A stretch of DNA of 64,000 nucleotides from Pseudeuparius sepicola (GCA_963920635.1 OY987306.1:10930001-10994000); one strand, 5' to 3'; positions 1 through 10,760 are shown, counted from the stretch's first letter. The notes: generated by a model not told the origin, from the sequence alone. Made by a program: numbers and translations.

Positions 1-2343
1 AAGGTAAATGAGAAAACCATCGACGATAAGTATCCTCTCCCCAACATCTCAGACGTATTGGACAAATTAGGACGATGCCAATACTTTACTACATTGGACC
101 TTGCCAGTGGCTTCCATCAAATAGAAATGGCAAAAGAAGATATACCTAAAACTGCATTTAACGCGGAACATGGACATTTTGAATATGTCCGAATGCCATT
201 CGGTCTTAAGAACGCTCCTGCCACTTTCCAAAGGGTTATGGATAGTGTGCTAAAAGGACTACAAGGACATATCTGCTTGGTTTACATGGATGATATTATT
301 ATCTATTCAGCTTCCCTACAAGAACACATCGTTAATCTCACAAAAGTCTTCCAACGACTTCGAGAGACCAACTTGAAAATCCAACTTGATAAGTCAGAAT
401 TTTTGCAAAAACAAGTTTCATTTTTAGGTCACATCATCACACCAGAGGGAATAAGACCCAATCCCGACAAAATTCGGGCAATTTTAAAATATCCTATTCC
501 TAAGACAACACGAGAAATTAAAGGATTTTTAGGACTTTTGGGATACTACCGTAAATTCATCAAAGATTTTGCTAAAATTACCAAACCGTTAACCTCATGT
601 CTCAAAAAAGATGCAAAAATAGAACATACGCCAAAATTTATTCAATGTTTCGAAATTTGTAAGAATCTACTTACAAATGAGCCTTTACTACAGTATCCAG
701 ACTTTGACCAACCCTTCAATCTCACAACAGATGCTAGCAATTTTGCAATTGGTGCTATCCTATCTCAAGGACCGATTGGGAAAGACAAGCCAATAGCATA
801 TTCTTCAAGGACACTCAATGACTCTGAACAAAATTACTCGACTATAGAGAAAGAAATGCTTGCAATCATTTATGGCACCAAGTATTTCAGGCCGTACTTG
901 TTTGGCAGAAAATTCACAATTCTTTCGGATCATCGACCTCTACAATGGCTCTTCTCATTAAAGGACCCAAATTCAAAATTAATTCGATGGAGACTAAAAT
1001 TAGAGGAATACACCAACGACATCGTGTATAAAAAAGGAAAAAGTAACACCAATGCCGATGCCCTCTCAAGGATAGAAATTCATACAAAAGAAACTTTCGA
1101 CCTTTTTGACTATATGAAAGATTTTAATAAACAGCTCGAAAACAACGACGTTGAAAATGCTTCGCTGTACAATAACCCGCCTGATGACAGAACGGACGAT
1201 TTCTCAGAAATTACCGCTCCTGTTCAACCTTCAACCCAAAATATAAGACGAGAGAGCAACGAAACTTCCACAACAGAAACAGCTGATGAAATACCTGACT
1301 TGTCTCCCGATGATCACGAAACTGTTCACACAAACCAAGAAGAACCTATATTTAGTTTTCCAATTTCAGAAAAACCCTTAAATTACTATAATAATCAAAT
1401 AAGACTAAGTTTTGTCAATCACAGTGCAGCCAGACCAGTCATAGAACAATGTTTTCTAAACAAAAAGAGATATCATGTTCAAATTGGCTTAGATAACACA
1501 GAACAAAATATAATTAAATTTTTCAAAGAATATGTCCGACCTAAAGTGAAGTACGCAGTACTTTTTGAACCCGAAAACAATTACCAACCAACATGCGAAT
1601 TTCTTCAAAAAACTTTTAAAAATACAGCCTTCGACCTTGTCAAATGCAACCAATTTTTGGAAGACGTCAACAACACCGAGCGTCAACAAGAAACCATAAA
1701 AAACTATCATGAAGGAAAGACCAACCACCGAGGAATAAACGAGACAGAAATTCAAATCGGAAGATGCTATTATTGGCCAACTTTAAAGAGTGACATCGAG
1801 GAATATATTAAACTTTGCGACACTTGTCAAACCAACAAATACGACAGAAATCCACCAAAACCAAAATTTATGATAACACCGACCCCAACTAAACCATTAG
1901 AAATTATTCACTTGGACACATTTCAAGCTAACGGACAAAAGTTTTTAACAATAATAGACGCATTCTCAAAATATGGACAGGCATACCCAATTGATGGATC
2001 CAATGCAGTCAGCGTACTCAATGCCTTATTGATTTTTATAACACACCATGGTTTTCTCCACATGTTAGTTTCGGACAACGGAACCGAATTCAAAAACGGA
2101 CTTATGCAAGAATTTGTCGATACACACAAAATTTCAATTCATTATACAACTCCAGAAAATCCACAATCAAATGGAATGATCGAACGTTTTCATTCAACTA
2201 TCATAGAACATCTCCGCATTCTAAAAGAAAAGAAAAAACCGTTTAATATAAAAGAAGAAATGCCCTACGCAATTTTAGGATACAATCACTCTGTACACTC
2301 CGTGACGAAACAAAGACCAATCGACGTATTAAATCACATCTAG
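1..2343 (+). CDS. pol: Errantivirus pol polyprotein (RT-RNase H-integrase), 5' partial
   Basis: Reverse transcription and integration enzyme of the errantivirus. The frame is open from base 1, so the true start is upstream; the ATG at 58 is internal to RT. RT motif YMDD is at nt 283-294. RNase H follows, with a catalytic Asp codon at 730-732 (TTDAS) and an SDHRPLQW block near 925. A long linker precedes the integrase HHCC zinc finger (about 1706-1845). The integrase triad is Asp 1915-1917, Asp 2074-2076 (SDNG) and Glu 2182-2184 (NGMIER), spaced as DD35E. The frame ends at TAG 2341-2343, but the family's usual basic C-terminal tail continues in the +3 frame from about 2340 to the stop near 2537. 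A one-base deletion therefore appears to have cut off the tail. Domain assignment is secure; loss of function is inferred. Confidence 0.93.
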   Translation, partial: KVNEKTIDDKYPLPNISDVLDKLGRCQYFTTLDLASGFHQIEMAKEDIPKTAFNAEHGHFEYVRMPFGLKNAPATFQRVMDSVLKGLQGHICLVYMDDIIIYSASLQEHIVNLTKVFQRLRETNLKIQLDKSEFLQKQVSFLGHIITPEGIRPNPDKIRAILKYPIPKTTREIKGFLGLLGYYRKFIKDFAKITKPLTSCLKKDAKIEHTPKFIQCFEICKNLLTNEPLLQYPDFDQPFNLTTDASNFAIGAILSQGPIGKDKPIAYSSRTLNDSEQNYSTIEKEMLAIIYGTKYFRPYLFGRKFTILSDHRPLQWLFSLKDPNSKLIRWRLKLEEYTNDIVYKKGKSNTNADALSRIEIHTKETFDLFDYMKDFNKQLENNDVENASLYNNPPDDRTDDFSEITAPVQPSTQNIRRESNETSTTETADEIPDLSPDDHETVHTNQEEPIFSFPISEKPLNYYNNQIRLSFVNHSAARPVIEQCFLNKKRYHVQIGLDNTEQNIIKFFKEYVRPKVKYAVLFEPENNYQPTCEFLQKTFKNTAFDLVKCNQFLEDVNNTERQQETIKNYHEGKTNHRGINETEIQIGRCYYWPTLKSDIEEYIKLCDTCQTNKYDRNPPKPKFMITPTPTKPLEIIHLDTFQANGQKFLTIIDAFSKYGQAYPIDGSNAVSVLNALLIFITHHGFLHMLVSDNGTEFKNGLMQEFVDTHKISIHYTTPENPQSNGMIERFHSTIIEHLRILKEKKKPFNIKEEMPYAILGYNHSVHSVTKQRPIDVLNHI

Positions 2344-2721
2344 ACCCGAGCGACCCTTTCGATATTGATATAAATCGTACTTTGGTTAATAACTACATCG
2401 AAAATCACAGACAAAAAACAAAAACGATATATTCTGAACTAAATAAAAAATCTATTCAAACAAAAGAACGTACTATCGAAAACAGAAACAAAAAACGACA
2501 AGTACCAGTGACATATAAGGCAAACACTAAAATTTAAACCAAAACTACAACAAAAAGAAATAAAATGTTGCCTAGATTTACTGCCACTAAAGTAAAATCA
2601 AATAATTAAGTCACAGTAAACCTCCCTAATACAACCATCCATAAGAAAAATATTAAACATACACCCAAATTGAAACAACAAAAATTTGACACAGGTACTT
2701 CATTACAGATGAACCCTCGCC

Positions 2722-4382
2722 ATGGGCCAGGAAGTGAAAATAAAAGACCTGAAAGACAATCCAGGGATACTTCTCCTAAACCTGGGACAAGCAAGGATTC
2801 AAACTAGTACACACGATTTTATACATTATTATAACTTGACACCGATCGCCCAAGAGATCGACCACTTACAAAAACATTTCCAAGAACTTTCAAAATGTAT
2901 GCCTACTCTAATTGGATACGGAAACGAAAACTTAAAAAACTTCAACAAAATTCTACAATATCAAATACAAGTAGTTCATCGAAAATTTGAAACAATTTAC
3001 CCAATTCACAGGACCAAAAGAGGACTAATAAATGCCTTAGGCAGCATTATTAAAACGATATCTGGAAATTTAGACAACGCAGATGCTGAACGATATAACG
3101 AGGCAATTTCGACCTTACAGAAAAATCAAAAAAATGTTATTCGAGAAGTAAACCTACATATTTCCTTAACTAAAAACTAATCGATAATTTTAATACTACG
3201 ACAACAATGGTAAAACATAACCAAAATATCCTGGCAAAAGAAATAAACACGTTAAAAAATGAACTTCAACAGAATATTTATGAAACATCCCAGTACATAA
3301 GAATACACAGTATTACGGACCAGCTGAGTTTATCGCTACAGATTGTATTACATCTTTTAACTGACCTGGAAAACGCAATCACGTTTGCAAAGGTAAATAC
3401 CCTACATAATAGTATAGTCAAAATAGATGAAATGGAAACCATAATCGAAATAATGTTAGAAAGCCATTTAAAAGAACAGCTGCTTTACGTCAAAGAACAA
3501 GATTTGACTGCATATTATGACGTCATATCAGTAGACGCCTACTACTCGAACCAGATGATAGTCTTTATTCTGCACTTTCCTCTCCTACACCCTCAAGTTT
3601 TTACACATTATCATCCCTATTCAATCCCCACTAGTAATTTTACCACAATTATTCCACCTTTGCCTTATCTGACCATGAATACTGCACTTTACCAATACTC
3701 AAATGTACCATGTCGAAAAATTCAATCAATTTATTTATGCCCTACTCGATCTTTACAACTCCACGACAACTCGGACGATTGCATCGTAGAAATATTTCGC
3801 CTCACCGATCGAGAAGCCCGTTGCCACTACATTCCAGTTGTTGCGAACAGCACCCTTATTGAAGAATTAACAAAATCAAGTTATATTGGAATTTTCCCGA
3901 AGCCAACCAAAGTCTATCTACAGTGTACGACTTCAAGCATCGCAGACCTTCACGGTACCTACCTCATCGAGTTACCCCTAGGCTGCAACTTCAAAACTCC
4001 GACAGAGAACTTCATCAACTCCGATGACTCATCCAAAGAACAACCCTTGCTGTTACCGAAAATCAAGACAACCCAAATTAATCGGAAAGAAATCAGAAGG
4101 CCGATTAAATTGGATAAAATACCTTTAGACGAGTTGCATAAAATTCAACAAGAAGAACAACTCCAATCATTAGTCTACGAAGACGCCATCGACTACACCC
4201 ATTTTTGGACCACACCGCTGTACTTACTTGTGACAGTGATTTTCGCATTTGTCTGCTACAAATGCCTGCACCGACTTAGACTCAAGAAGCACCAGGAAGA
4301 AGAAGCCAAAAATAAAGTTTTGTTCGTCCCTTACAAAACTTCTTCAGAGGATGGAGAAGTTACAGGAGCTAATATTGCCTAG
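2722..4382 (+). pseudogene. env: Errantivirus envelope glycoprotein gene, frameshifted
   Basis: Envelope gene of the baculovirus F-like class carried by errantiviruses. The first part (2722-3180) contains a furin-type cleavage site RTKR at 3010-3021, followed by a glycine/alanine-rich fusion-peptide-like stretch. The second part (3207-4382, another frame) holds the ectodomain with several cysteines, one membrane-spanning segment near 4203-4265 and a short basic/acidic tail. The two parts are separated by a single-base frameshift near 3177, with TAA at 3178-3180. The ATG at 2722 is preceded by an in-frame stop and lies about 185 nt after the pol tail, as expected for an env made from a spliced mRNA. 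The 3' end of env overlaps the LTR by about 25 nt, normal for this group. The break makes a full-length product unlikely. Confidence 0.88.
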
Positions 4383-4571
4383 AAAGCACGAGAGACTATT
4401 TTGCCGACTCAACACCAACCGAGGTTATATATTCTCGCGCTGGCCCGCCTTAAGTCAGTCTTGACATTTTTATTGTATCGTAATTATCTTACAACCCTTA
4501 TAAATTTTGTTAGGTTTTATCGAATAAAATCTGTTTTTAAAAACGGGTTGTTTCGGCCACAGATCCTAACT
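4358..4571 (+). repeat. 3' LTR of the errantivirus
   Basis: Begins AGTTAC directly after a purine-rich tract (GAGGATGGAGA, about 4347-4357) and ends CCTAACT. The termini AGTTA...TAACT are the inverted ends typical of gypsy-group LTRs. An AATAAA lies near 4524. Length is 214 bp. The outer boundary is supported because the next base resumes sequence homologous to the T1 element at about 21885. The 5' LTR is outside the window, so LTR identity (age) cannot be judged. Confidence 0.8.
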
Positions 4572-5287
4572 CGCACCTGAACGCACGTGATTGCGATGTT
4601 ATGGTGGAACACATGGCACATTACACGCTATAACAATACAAGAGGCCGTTTTTCCCTTCACAATCACACGCATGTCAAGAACCCAGAATCAACAAACAGC
4701 GACTGGAAAATATTGAGTCTGTTTCCGAAATTCGATATAGGCTTTGGAAATTGAAGACAAAAGTGTTAAAAATAAAACGCTTGTCGAATCCGCAGCTATT
4801 ATTACTGATCTCTGTATATCTTTGAACCACTCTCTTGCTCAAAACCGAAAGTTTACAGCGCGCTTTATGTCACGGTAACTAGCTAACCTTTCTAACAGAT
4901 GGCACCACGTACTTGCTACAAAAACGTCAGTTGTCTATTTTCTGTTTATTCGATATCTAATCTTTGTGCAATTTTTTTTATTGTTCGATAGACGAATACG
5001 GAAATGGTCGATATGATGCTTCTTTGTGGGGAATGCCTGCAGAATTCTAATCAAGCTACCGCGCCAGGTAGCGAAACTAAGAGAAAGGGTCTCGTGCGAA
5101 AACTTTTTTTTACAAAACTTTTTATTTACAATGCGTACCCACCCACTACGTGCGATTAGTGAAGCGGAGAGCGACGGAAAACCACAGTGCACTTTCCAGA
5201 AACTTGACAAGGCCGAAAACTCACCCACGTGCCACTTGCAGGAAACTCATAGGCTGCAGTCACGGGCAATCGCCATAGGCTCCTTCC

Positions 5288-5348
5288 GAATCTAGTTTGT
5301 TCAGTTGTGATTAATTTATTCTTAATCACAACTGAACAAACTAGATTC
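5288..5348. repeat. 27-bp perfect inverted repeat at the Penelope 5' junction
   Basis: 5288-5314 and 5322-5348 are exact reverse complements (arm starts GAATCTAGTTTGTTCAGTTG) around a 7-nt spacer TTTATTC. The right arm is the beginning of the retained Penelope sequence, so the left arm is an inverted copy of the truncated 5' end. This resembles the 5' inversions produced during target-primed reverse transcription. Confidence 0.9.
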
Positions 5349-6170
5349 TTAAAATGTAATAATGGGGTGGCCCCAAAAATGTGTTTCTTGCCCAAAATTC
5401 ATAAAAATGATTGCCCACTGCGACCAATAGTATCGTTTATTAGTTCTCCTTTGTATAATTTGTCTAAATATTTGTCGGAATTGTTGAGCAGTCTATTTGT
5501 CAAAGATGAGAAATACGTCAGAAATTCTTTCGACTTTGCTGATTATATCAGCCAGAAAACGGTACCACCAGACTATATCCTTGTTTCACTTGGCGCTGTT
5601 TCGCTTTTTACGAATATACCTTTGGATTTGGTCAGGGATATTGTTGAGAGGAAGTGGCAGTTGTTGCGAGAAGGGACATCACTATCCCTATCTGATTTCC
5701 TTACTCTTTTTGACCTGTGTACGGATAATAACTATTTTCAATTTGAGGACCATTTCTATAAACAAACATATGGATTAGGAATGGGGAGTTGTATGTCGCC
5801 CATATGCTCCGACTTGGTGATGGCAAAGCTCCAGGAGGTTTGCATTTCACAATTATCTTTCTCGTTACCTTTTTACGGCAGATATGTGGATGACATTTTG
5901 ACTTCCATTCCAGGAAATAAATCTAGGGAAATAGTCTCAGGTTTTAACAATTTTCATCCTAGATTGCAATTTACGCTGGAGAGGGAGAGTGAGGGAAGCA
6001 TTCCGTTCTTGGACATTCTCATTATTAGGCAAGATGGAGGTATTATTCTAACAAATTGGTATCAACTAAAAACTCCTCAAAGAAGATTGCAACAGCAATC
6101 ACAACAAAGCACTACTGTTCCCAAATATTACAAAATTCCATATATTAAGAATCTGTCTCAGAGAGAATAA
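5307..6170 (+). pseudogene. Penelope-like reverse transcriptase, defective
   Basis: Penelope RT motifs are clear: PKIHK...LRPIVS near 5386-5435, VSLFTNIP near 5600-5622, GMGSCMSP near 5780-5800, YVDDIL at about 5884-5901 and IPFLDI near 6002-6019. Two lesions stand out. In motif A the catalytic Asp expected just before A-V-S-L-F is a Gly codon (GGC at about 5592-5594). After the TNWYQ block the sequence jumps to a linker-like KIPYIKNLS segment, so most of the RT thumb is missing. The frame ends at 6170. The upstream ATG in the track sits in the inverted 5' junction and is not a native start. Confidence 0.85.
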
Positions 6171-6199
6171 AGAAGACCGTTGCAGGTGAGACGGATACG

Positions 6200-6580
6200 G
6201 TGAGGCTTGCATCGAAGAGTGAAAACACGGTCAAAAACCATTTTTTCAGTAAAATTAAATCAAAGACTCCAACAGAATTGCTCTCCGATGTTATATATAA
6301 GGTTCCTTGTCTTTCTTGTGACAATTGTTATATTGGCCAAACAGGCAGATATCTGAAGAAACGAATGTACGAACACAAGAACGATTGTAAACAATATTTG
6401 ACAAAACAAAACCCCACAGCATTGGTGGATCATAAAATTAAGATTGGTCATAATTTTGATTTTGAAAATGTATCTGTCGTCGGCGTACAACATAATTACA
6501 GGAAACGACTATTACAAGAGATGATTGCTATTAAGAAAAGAAAAAACACTGTGAATAAAAGAACCGATATTGAGAATTAG
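6200..6580 (+). pseudogene. GIY-YIG endonuclease domain of the Penelope-like element
   Basis: The signature YKVPC-x2-C-x3-CYIGQTGRYLKKRMYEH (about 6297-6378) is the Cys-containing GIY-YIG domain characteristic of Penelope-like elements, where it nicks target DNA. It is separated from the RT frame by a stop and frameshift between 6168 and 6200, although the polypeptides would be one protein in an intact element. The domain itself looks well preserved: the GIY-like V-Y-K start, the Y-I-G-Q-T block, the R of the second helix and a downstream E/H region are present. Confidence 0.85.
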
Positions 6581-6945
6581 AATTCGGCATATTTTAATAT
6601 AATCGATAAGATTCCGAAATAGGTGGAGTGTGTTCTACCCAGGCATTGGTATCTCTCAAACCGCTCAGTTTTTATTGAATATCCAATAATTGTAAAAAAG
6701 ATTTTTTCCTTAATGTTTCGGCTATTCATATCTGTACTTGCACCTCGATTTGTTGACAATTGTGTATGTTTGCCAGATTTTAGTCTTTTTAATGTGCGTC
6801 TACGTAAGGAGCCAAGGTTTAATCTACTTTTAGTAATGGACAAAGAAATTACACCTAATTGTAAGTATTGCATTGAGCTGGTTTCTGTAAATATTGTAAA
6901 TTGTTAAGTGTTGCTCTGGGATGTTTACACTCATGTCTTTTGTAG

Positions 6946-6986
6946 TGCCCTGAAGATGATAGAATAATACTATCGAAACGTCGGCA
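6946..6986 (+). ncRNA. Candidate minimal type-I hammerhead ribozyme in the Penelope 3' region
   Basis: Order of parts: TGCC (6946-6949), core CTGAAGA (6950-6956), one bulged T, stem II GATAG / CTATC (6958-6962, 6970-6974) with loop AATAATA, GAAA (6975-6978), C-G and cleavage triplet GTC (6980-6982), then GGCA (6983-6986) pairing with the opening TGCC as stem I. Penelope-like elements are known to carry minimal hammerheads with a near-absent stem III, which fits. The bulged T next to the core is a deviation and activity is unproven. Confidence 0.55.
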
Positions 6987-7549
6987 AATTTAGAAACGTA
7001 GTTTCATTTCTAATCTGTCCCTATACCCATAAAACAGCTATAAGTTCTCAGTGGTGTCAAGATCCACGAAATAATGTAAGCCCCTAGATGAGTAGTAGTA
7101 GGTATTTAATAAAGCATCCAAAAATCAAAAGGTCACGTAAGCAGTCGTTCCATACATTTATTTATTCCTTAAGGTGTCTAAGGCCAAAACTAACCATTAC
7201 AAAAGGTAAGCGTTAACATTATTTGTCTATAATTTCCGCCTGCATTTTGCAGAACATTCGCCTACAATGCAAACAATCGTGTACTGAAAATAATTTCACG
7301 AAGGTTCCGTACATCTGGCAACAATGCTAACGCGCACGACGGCAAGCGTCGTCCTATGTGTCATACGCGCTGGAAGCAAATCAGTGGCAGTCGCAAATAG
7401 GTAAAAATGAAAAAAGTAAAAATGCCCTTTAGAAAAAAATAACTCCGGCTTTAACAAGAAGTTGGAATTTTTTCATTGCGATTTCGCGTTCAGGGTATTT
7501 TCCCTAGCCACTGTTAAAATTTATGCTTTTATGAATAAATCCCCCTATA

Positions 7550-8643
7550 CAGTGTGGTCATTTAAGTGTGCAACATATGGGATTTTTTTATTAATTGAAC
7601 AAGGAAAATACAAATATTCCCGAAAGTTGGTGCATGTTCGATAATCATATTAGGCGCACTTAGAATGGTTGCAAGTCAAACAGCATACAGGGTAGGCAAA
7701 AAATATAAAAATTGTAAAGAGTAAAGTACCGTTGACTGACGTATTAATAAAGACTGCTAACGGCTGTCATGTTTGACAGTTCTCTGGCTCACCATGCGCT
7801 TCCCGGAGACAAAGTACAATGTAAAATACATTGTTGGCCATAGGCGCCATCTACTTTCCAGGACATGAAACTGTAGCCGTGAGAAGTCTTATTAATACGC
7901 CAGTCAACGAAAGTACCCTTATTTCAGAAAATTCAGCAAGATGTTATTAAGAAAAGTTGTCTAGAATTAAAAGTTATGCCTAAATACCAAAACATGGCCT
8001 CCTATAAGAAAAAGAATTTTTTTTTTAAACATTAATAATTTACTAAAAAAATTGTTTTAATATTCACCCTAAACAATTTCATAAATCAATCAAAATTATA
8101 TGAATTTCGCATAACTTTGTTCAAATTCAAGCATTTTTGTAAAATTAACTTAGATTTTTCATTTCTTAGGGAATCACAAACTTCATGTTTGTTGCAACAA
8201 TATTAAACAAAACTTTAAAATTTCGCAAAAATTCTTCTGACCAAGGTAAAACATTAGTAATGATAATGTGTATATTAAAAACTCTCATTTAAGGTGCAAA
8301 ATTTTTATTTTAAATGTTTTTTAAGAAACTGTGTAAATTAATAGACGAAAAATTTTTTTTTTACGAGGCTATGTTTTGGTATTTAGGCATACCTAGCTTT
8401 TAATTCTAAACAACTTTTCTTAATTACCTTTTGCTGAATTTTTTGAAATAAGGGTACTTTACTCTCGTGCAATTGTTCTATTTTTTTACCTACCCTGTAT
8501 GCTGTGTAACTTGCAACCATTCTAAGTGCACCTAATATGTTTATTTAACATACACCAACTTTCGGCAATGTCTGTATTTTGGTTGTGCAATTAATAAAAA
8601 AAAAAGTCCTATCTATATATTGCACACTTAAATGACCACACTG
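7550..8643. mobile_element. Long-TIR TA element M1 (CAGTGTGGTC ends)
   Basis: Ends CAGTGTGGTCATTTAAGTGT and its reverse complement, flanked by TA on both sides (7548-7549, 8644-8645). The arms continue for roughly 400 bp each with moderate divergence; the left arm is interrupted by a separate insertion at 7730-7909. No transposase frame is visible. It abuts the right end of T1 copy A exactly. Fits a non-autonomous Tc1/mariner-type foldback element. Confidence 0.85.
7730..7909. mobile_element. 180-bp MITE nested in the M1 left arm, 7-bp duplication
   Basis: Inverted ends CGTTGACTGACGTATTAATA and ...CGCCAGTCAACG, flanked by AAAGTAC at 7723-7729 and 7910-7916. The other arm of M1 (reverse complement around 8450-8475) reads straight through as AGTAAAGTACCCTTATTTC, giving the empty site. 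A 7-bp (or 8-bp, by shifting one C) duplication does not fit Tc1/mariner; hAT-, P- or Mutator-like mobilisation are candidates. Confidence 0.82.
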
Positions 8644-8645
8644 TA

Positions 8646-10000
8646 TATTGATATTAAATTTTCCTTTAAAATATTTAAATTTGTTCTACACAAAGTTAAA
8701 GTCCTGATACAAAAACCAGAATCATCCTGTTTATCATATGTGATAATATGGTAAATATTCATAAAGGTATGGTAGGTACTTTTATTATTCTTTTAAAAAT
8801 AACATTTTTGTAATAGCTGAATAGACTATACCTAATGTATAATATAGGTTGTATGTTTTAGTAACAATTTATTTTTTCCTCCCTAGTATGGGTTGAACCG
8901 AATGCCTTTTAGGTGAGGCCAGTCCCCGCCCTCCCTTAGTTACGCCAATGTAGGTACATGATTTTCGTACCCTCTCTATTGAGAATATTCAGTCACCTAA
9001 TTATGTGTAGCTATCAGATACCTACTGTAGCTACCTACATCTCTGTACATCTTTTTTGAGACTGAATTTGTATGACGTAGACACTATACATTATACATGT
9101 GCAAACTTATTGAATATTAATTAAAAAAAAGCCCAGGGCATGTCGCTCGTTTATCGAGTTCCGAAAATAGAATTTGGAACGGACTGTGGAGCATTCCAAC
9201 AAAAAAAACTTGCCAATTCGAACGCAGTTGGCTGGGTATAAATTTTGGCCAATACCAGTTTTCCGGGTAAACATTATCTAAATTAAAAGTTGGGATGTTG
9301 GCCACGTGCGCAGTTTCTAGAAAATATCTATAAATCCTAAGTAAGGGTTATTGATCTACTTAAGGTTTTACAATGTATACCCAATGTAAATTATTCATTG
9401 TTTTCCAACTATTTGTAACCAATTTAAACAACCTCCTTATCTTTACTTTTCAGAGCATGTTTTTAGACCCCAGTTGACCAAATGCCTGTTTCTTTTGAAT
9501 GAACACAGCCTGCATTTGTGCTTTGCTGCAATATAATTAAATATAATAAACAGGGTTTTGTTAAAACGCATTACCAGATACTAGAAAGCGACAACAATCC
9601 AACAGCATCTAAAAATATTAAAGGGAAGGCAAATTCTATTAAAAACACTTGATCTAAAGTACCTTTCTATACACGATCCAGATTTCCACTGTTGCTGTCA
9701 AGCAATGTTCCCGGGACTGTCGGTATCCACAGATCACCTAATGGGCCACCGTTGCATCCCGGTTTTTGACTTTAGCGGGCTTGGTTTCCCATTATTATTA
9801 ATAATGGTTAGGTTAGGCGTTAGGCAGCCATTTATATTTATGTCACTAGTTGTTCTTGTTTGTAAAGCCGAGAGAAATCCAGCCGAATGCGCGTCAGTGT
9901 TGCCAGATGACTTATTGTTAAATCACTAGATCACAGTAATAAAAATTGGTATAGTTTAAAAAGTGGCAAAAACGGCGGAGATATACACATAAACACGCCA
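8646..10000. other. AT-rich stretch without recognisable gene
   Basis: No frame with recognisable protein signature. 8880-8945 has a short GC-richer patch and 9690-9930 an open frame of 74 codons without family resemblance. No TIR pair or tandem repeat was found by eye. Confidence 0.5.
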
Positions 10001-10011
10001 GCAACTCAACT

Positions 10012-10159
10012 AATAGTTATTTATGTACCAATGCACTAAAGTTCAACTTTTTATGACTCATGTGGAATTTAGTTGCCGAAGCCTCTGGCCGAGGCAAATA
10101 AACCACATAAGTGGTAAAAAGAACTTCAGTGCCGAGACTGCGGAGGCACATATTATATA
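10012..10159. repeat. Repeat X, left part, with hairpin MITE-like core
   Basis: Matches 19665-19800 (for example AAGTTCAACTTTTTATGACT). It contains a ~115-bp foldback centred on GGCCTCTGGCC whose arms run from the ...GCACT.AAGTTC block to GAACTTCAGTGC. In this copy the repeat is cut at 10159 by the mariner element and resumes at 13729. Confidence 0.8.
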
Positions 10160-10760
10160 CAGGGTTAACTATGACTTAGTACAAAAATTTTTACCACGTG
10201 CGCAGGGTGGCTTAAGAAAACATAGAAAAATATTTTTAGATTTTTTTTACGATCTTTAAAAAAACGGGTAAAGACCCCTATTTTCCCTGTAAATCCCCGC
10301 CTTTAATGACGTCATCCAATTTGGCTTCTGAAGGTACTGACAGCTGAAGTGATTTTCCGCGGTGTTGCCGTTGATTTAGGAACGGTGAAAATACCTTTTT
10401 ACTCAAACAAATTTAAAAAATACATAAATAACAATCGATTTGAATCTGTACAGATGCAGCGCTATTAGATTCCCCTTACCTTAGCTCGTATCCGGACCGG
10501 TTCCTACTCTCGCGGAAAGCTCATTACCGCGACACCACAAGCCGTCTCCCTTAATACCCCCGGAGCTCCTCTGATGAATTCTTGTCCACCATCTAACCTC
10601 TTCTGAAGCATAGATAAAGGATTTATTGTTCTGAAGCCTCGGCGGTATGAATTAAGCGACGTATCGGCCCGGTCGAGTCTATGAAACGTTTTTTCGACTG
10701 CTCCGCGTTGCCCCGTTCGTCATTTCATAACTTCCTAGCTAGGCAACTAACTGTACATAC

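Larger units (their letters stand above)
1..4571 (+). mobile_element. Errantivirus (Ty3/gypsy with env), 3' part, cut by window start
   Basis: The order pol (reverse transcriptase, RNase H, integrase), env, 3' LTR is that of an insect errantivirus. Gag, protease, the 5' LTR and the start of RT lie upstream of the window. The 3' LTR ends TAACT and the sequence after it matches the interior of the inverted-repeat element at 21743-24112 (compare 4572-4618 with 21885-21930), so this retroelement inserted into another transposon. The base run directly after the LTR is CGCA, which fits the YRYR target preference known for gypsy-type errantiviruses; that it is the target duplication is inference until the 5' flank is seen. 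The copy looks inactive: single-base frameshifts break the end of pol and the middle of env. Confidence 0.9.
5288..7045 (+). mobile_element. Penelope-like retroelement, 5'-truncated and internally deleted
   Basis: Contains a Penelope-type RT (5307-6170), then a GIY-YIG endonuclease (6200-6580) in another frame, then a 3' untranslated region ending near a hammerhead-like motif at 6946-6986. The RT begins in the middle of the finger region, so the 5' half is gone. The 5' boundary is marked by a short inverted copy of its own first bases (see 5288-5348). Flanking sequence on both sides matches T1 copy B, which defines the insertion. The RT-to-endonuclease linker is shortened by an internal deletion. 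It is dead by several criteria. Confidence 0.88.
4572..7547 (+). mobile_element. T1 inverted-repeat element, copy A (interrupted twice)
   Basis: Diverged copy of the 2.37-kb element at 21743-24112, same orientation. Matching blocks are 4572-5287 against about 21885-22985 and 7040-7545 against 23590-24112. The right end reads AATAAATCCCCCTATA against AATAAATCACCCTGTATA in copy B. The errantivirus interrupts it on the left and a Penelope-like element replaces its middle (5288-7045). Relative to copy B about 600 bp (22990-23590) is missing around the Penelope insertion. No coding frame belongs to this element; it looks non-autonomous. Confidence 0.8.
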
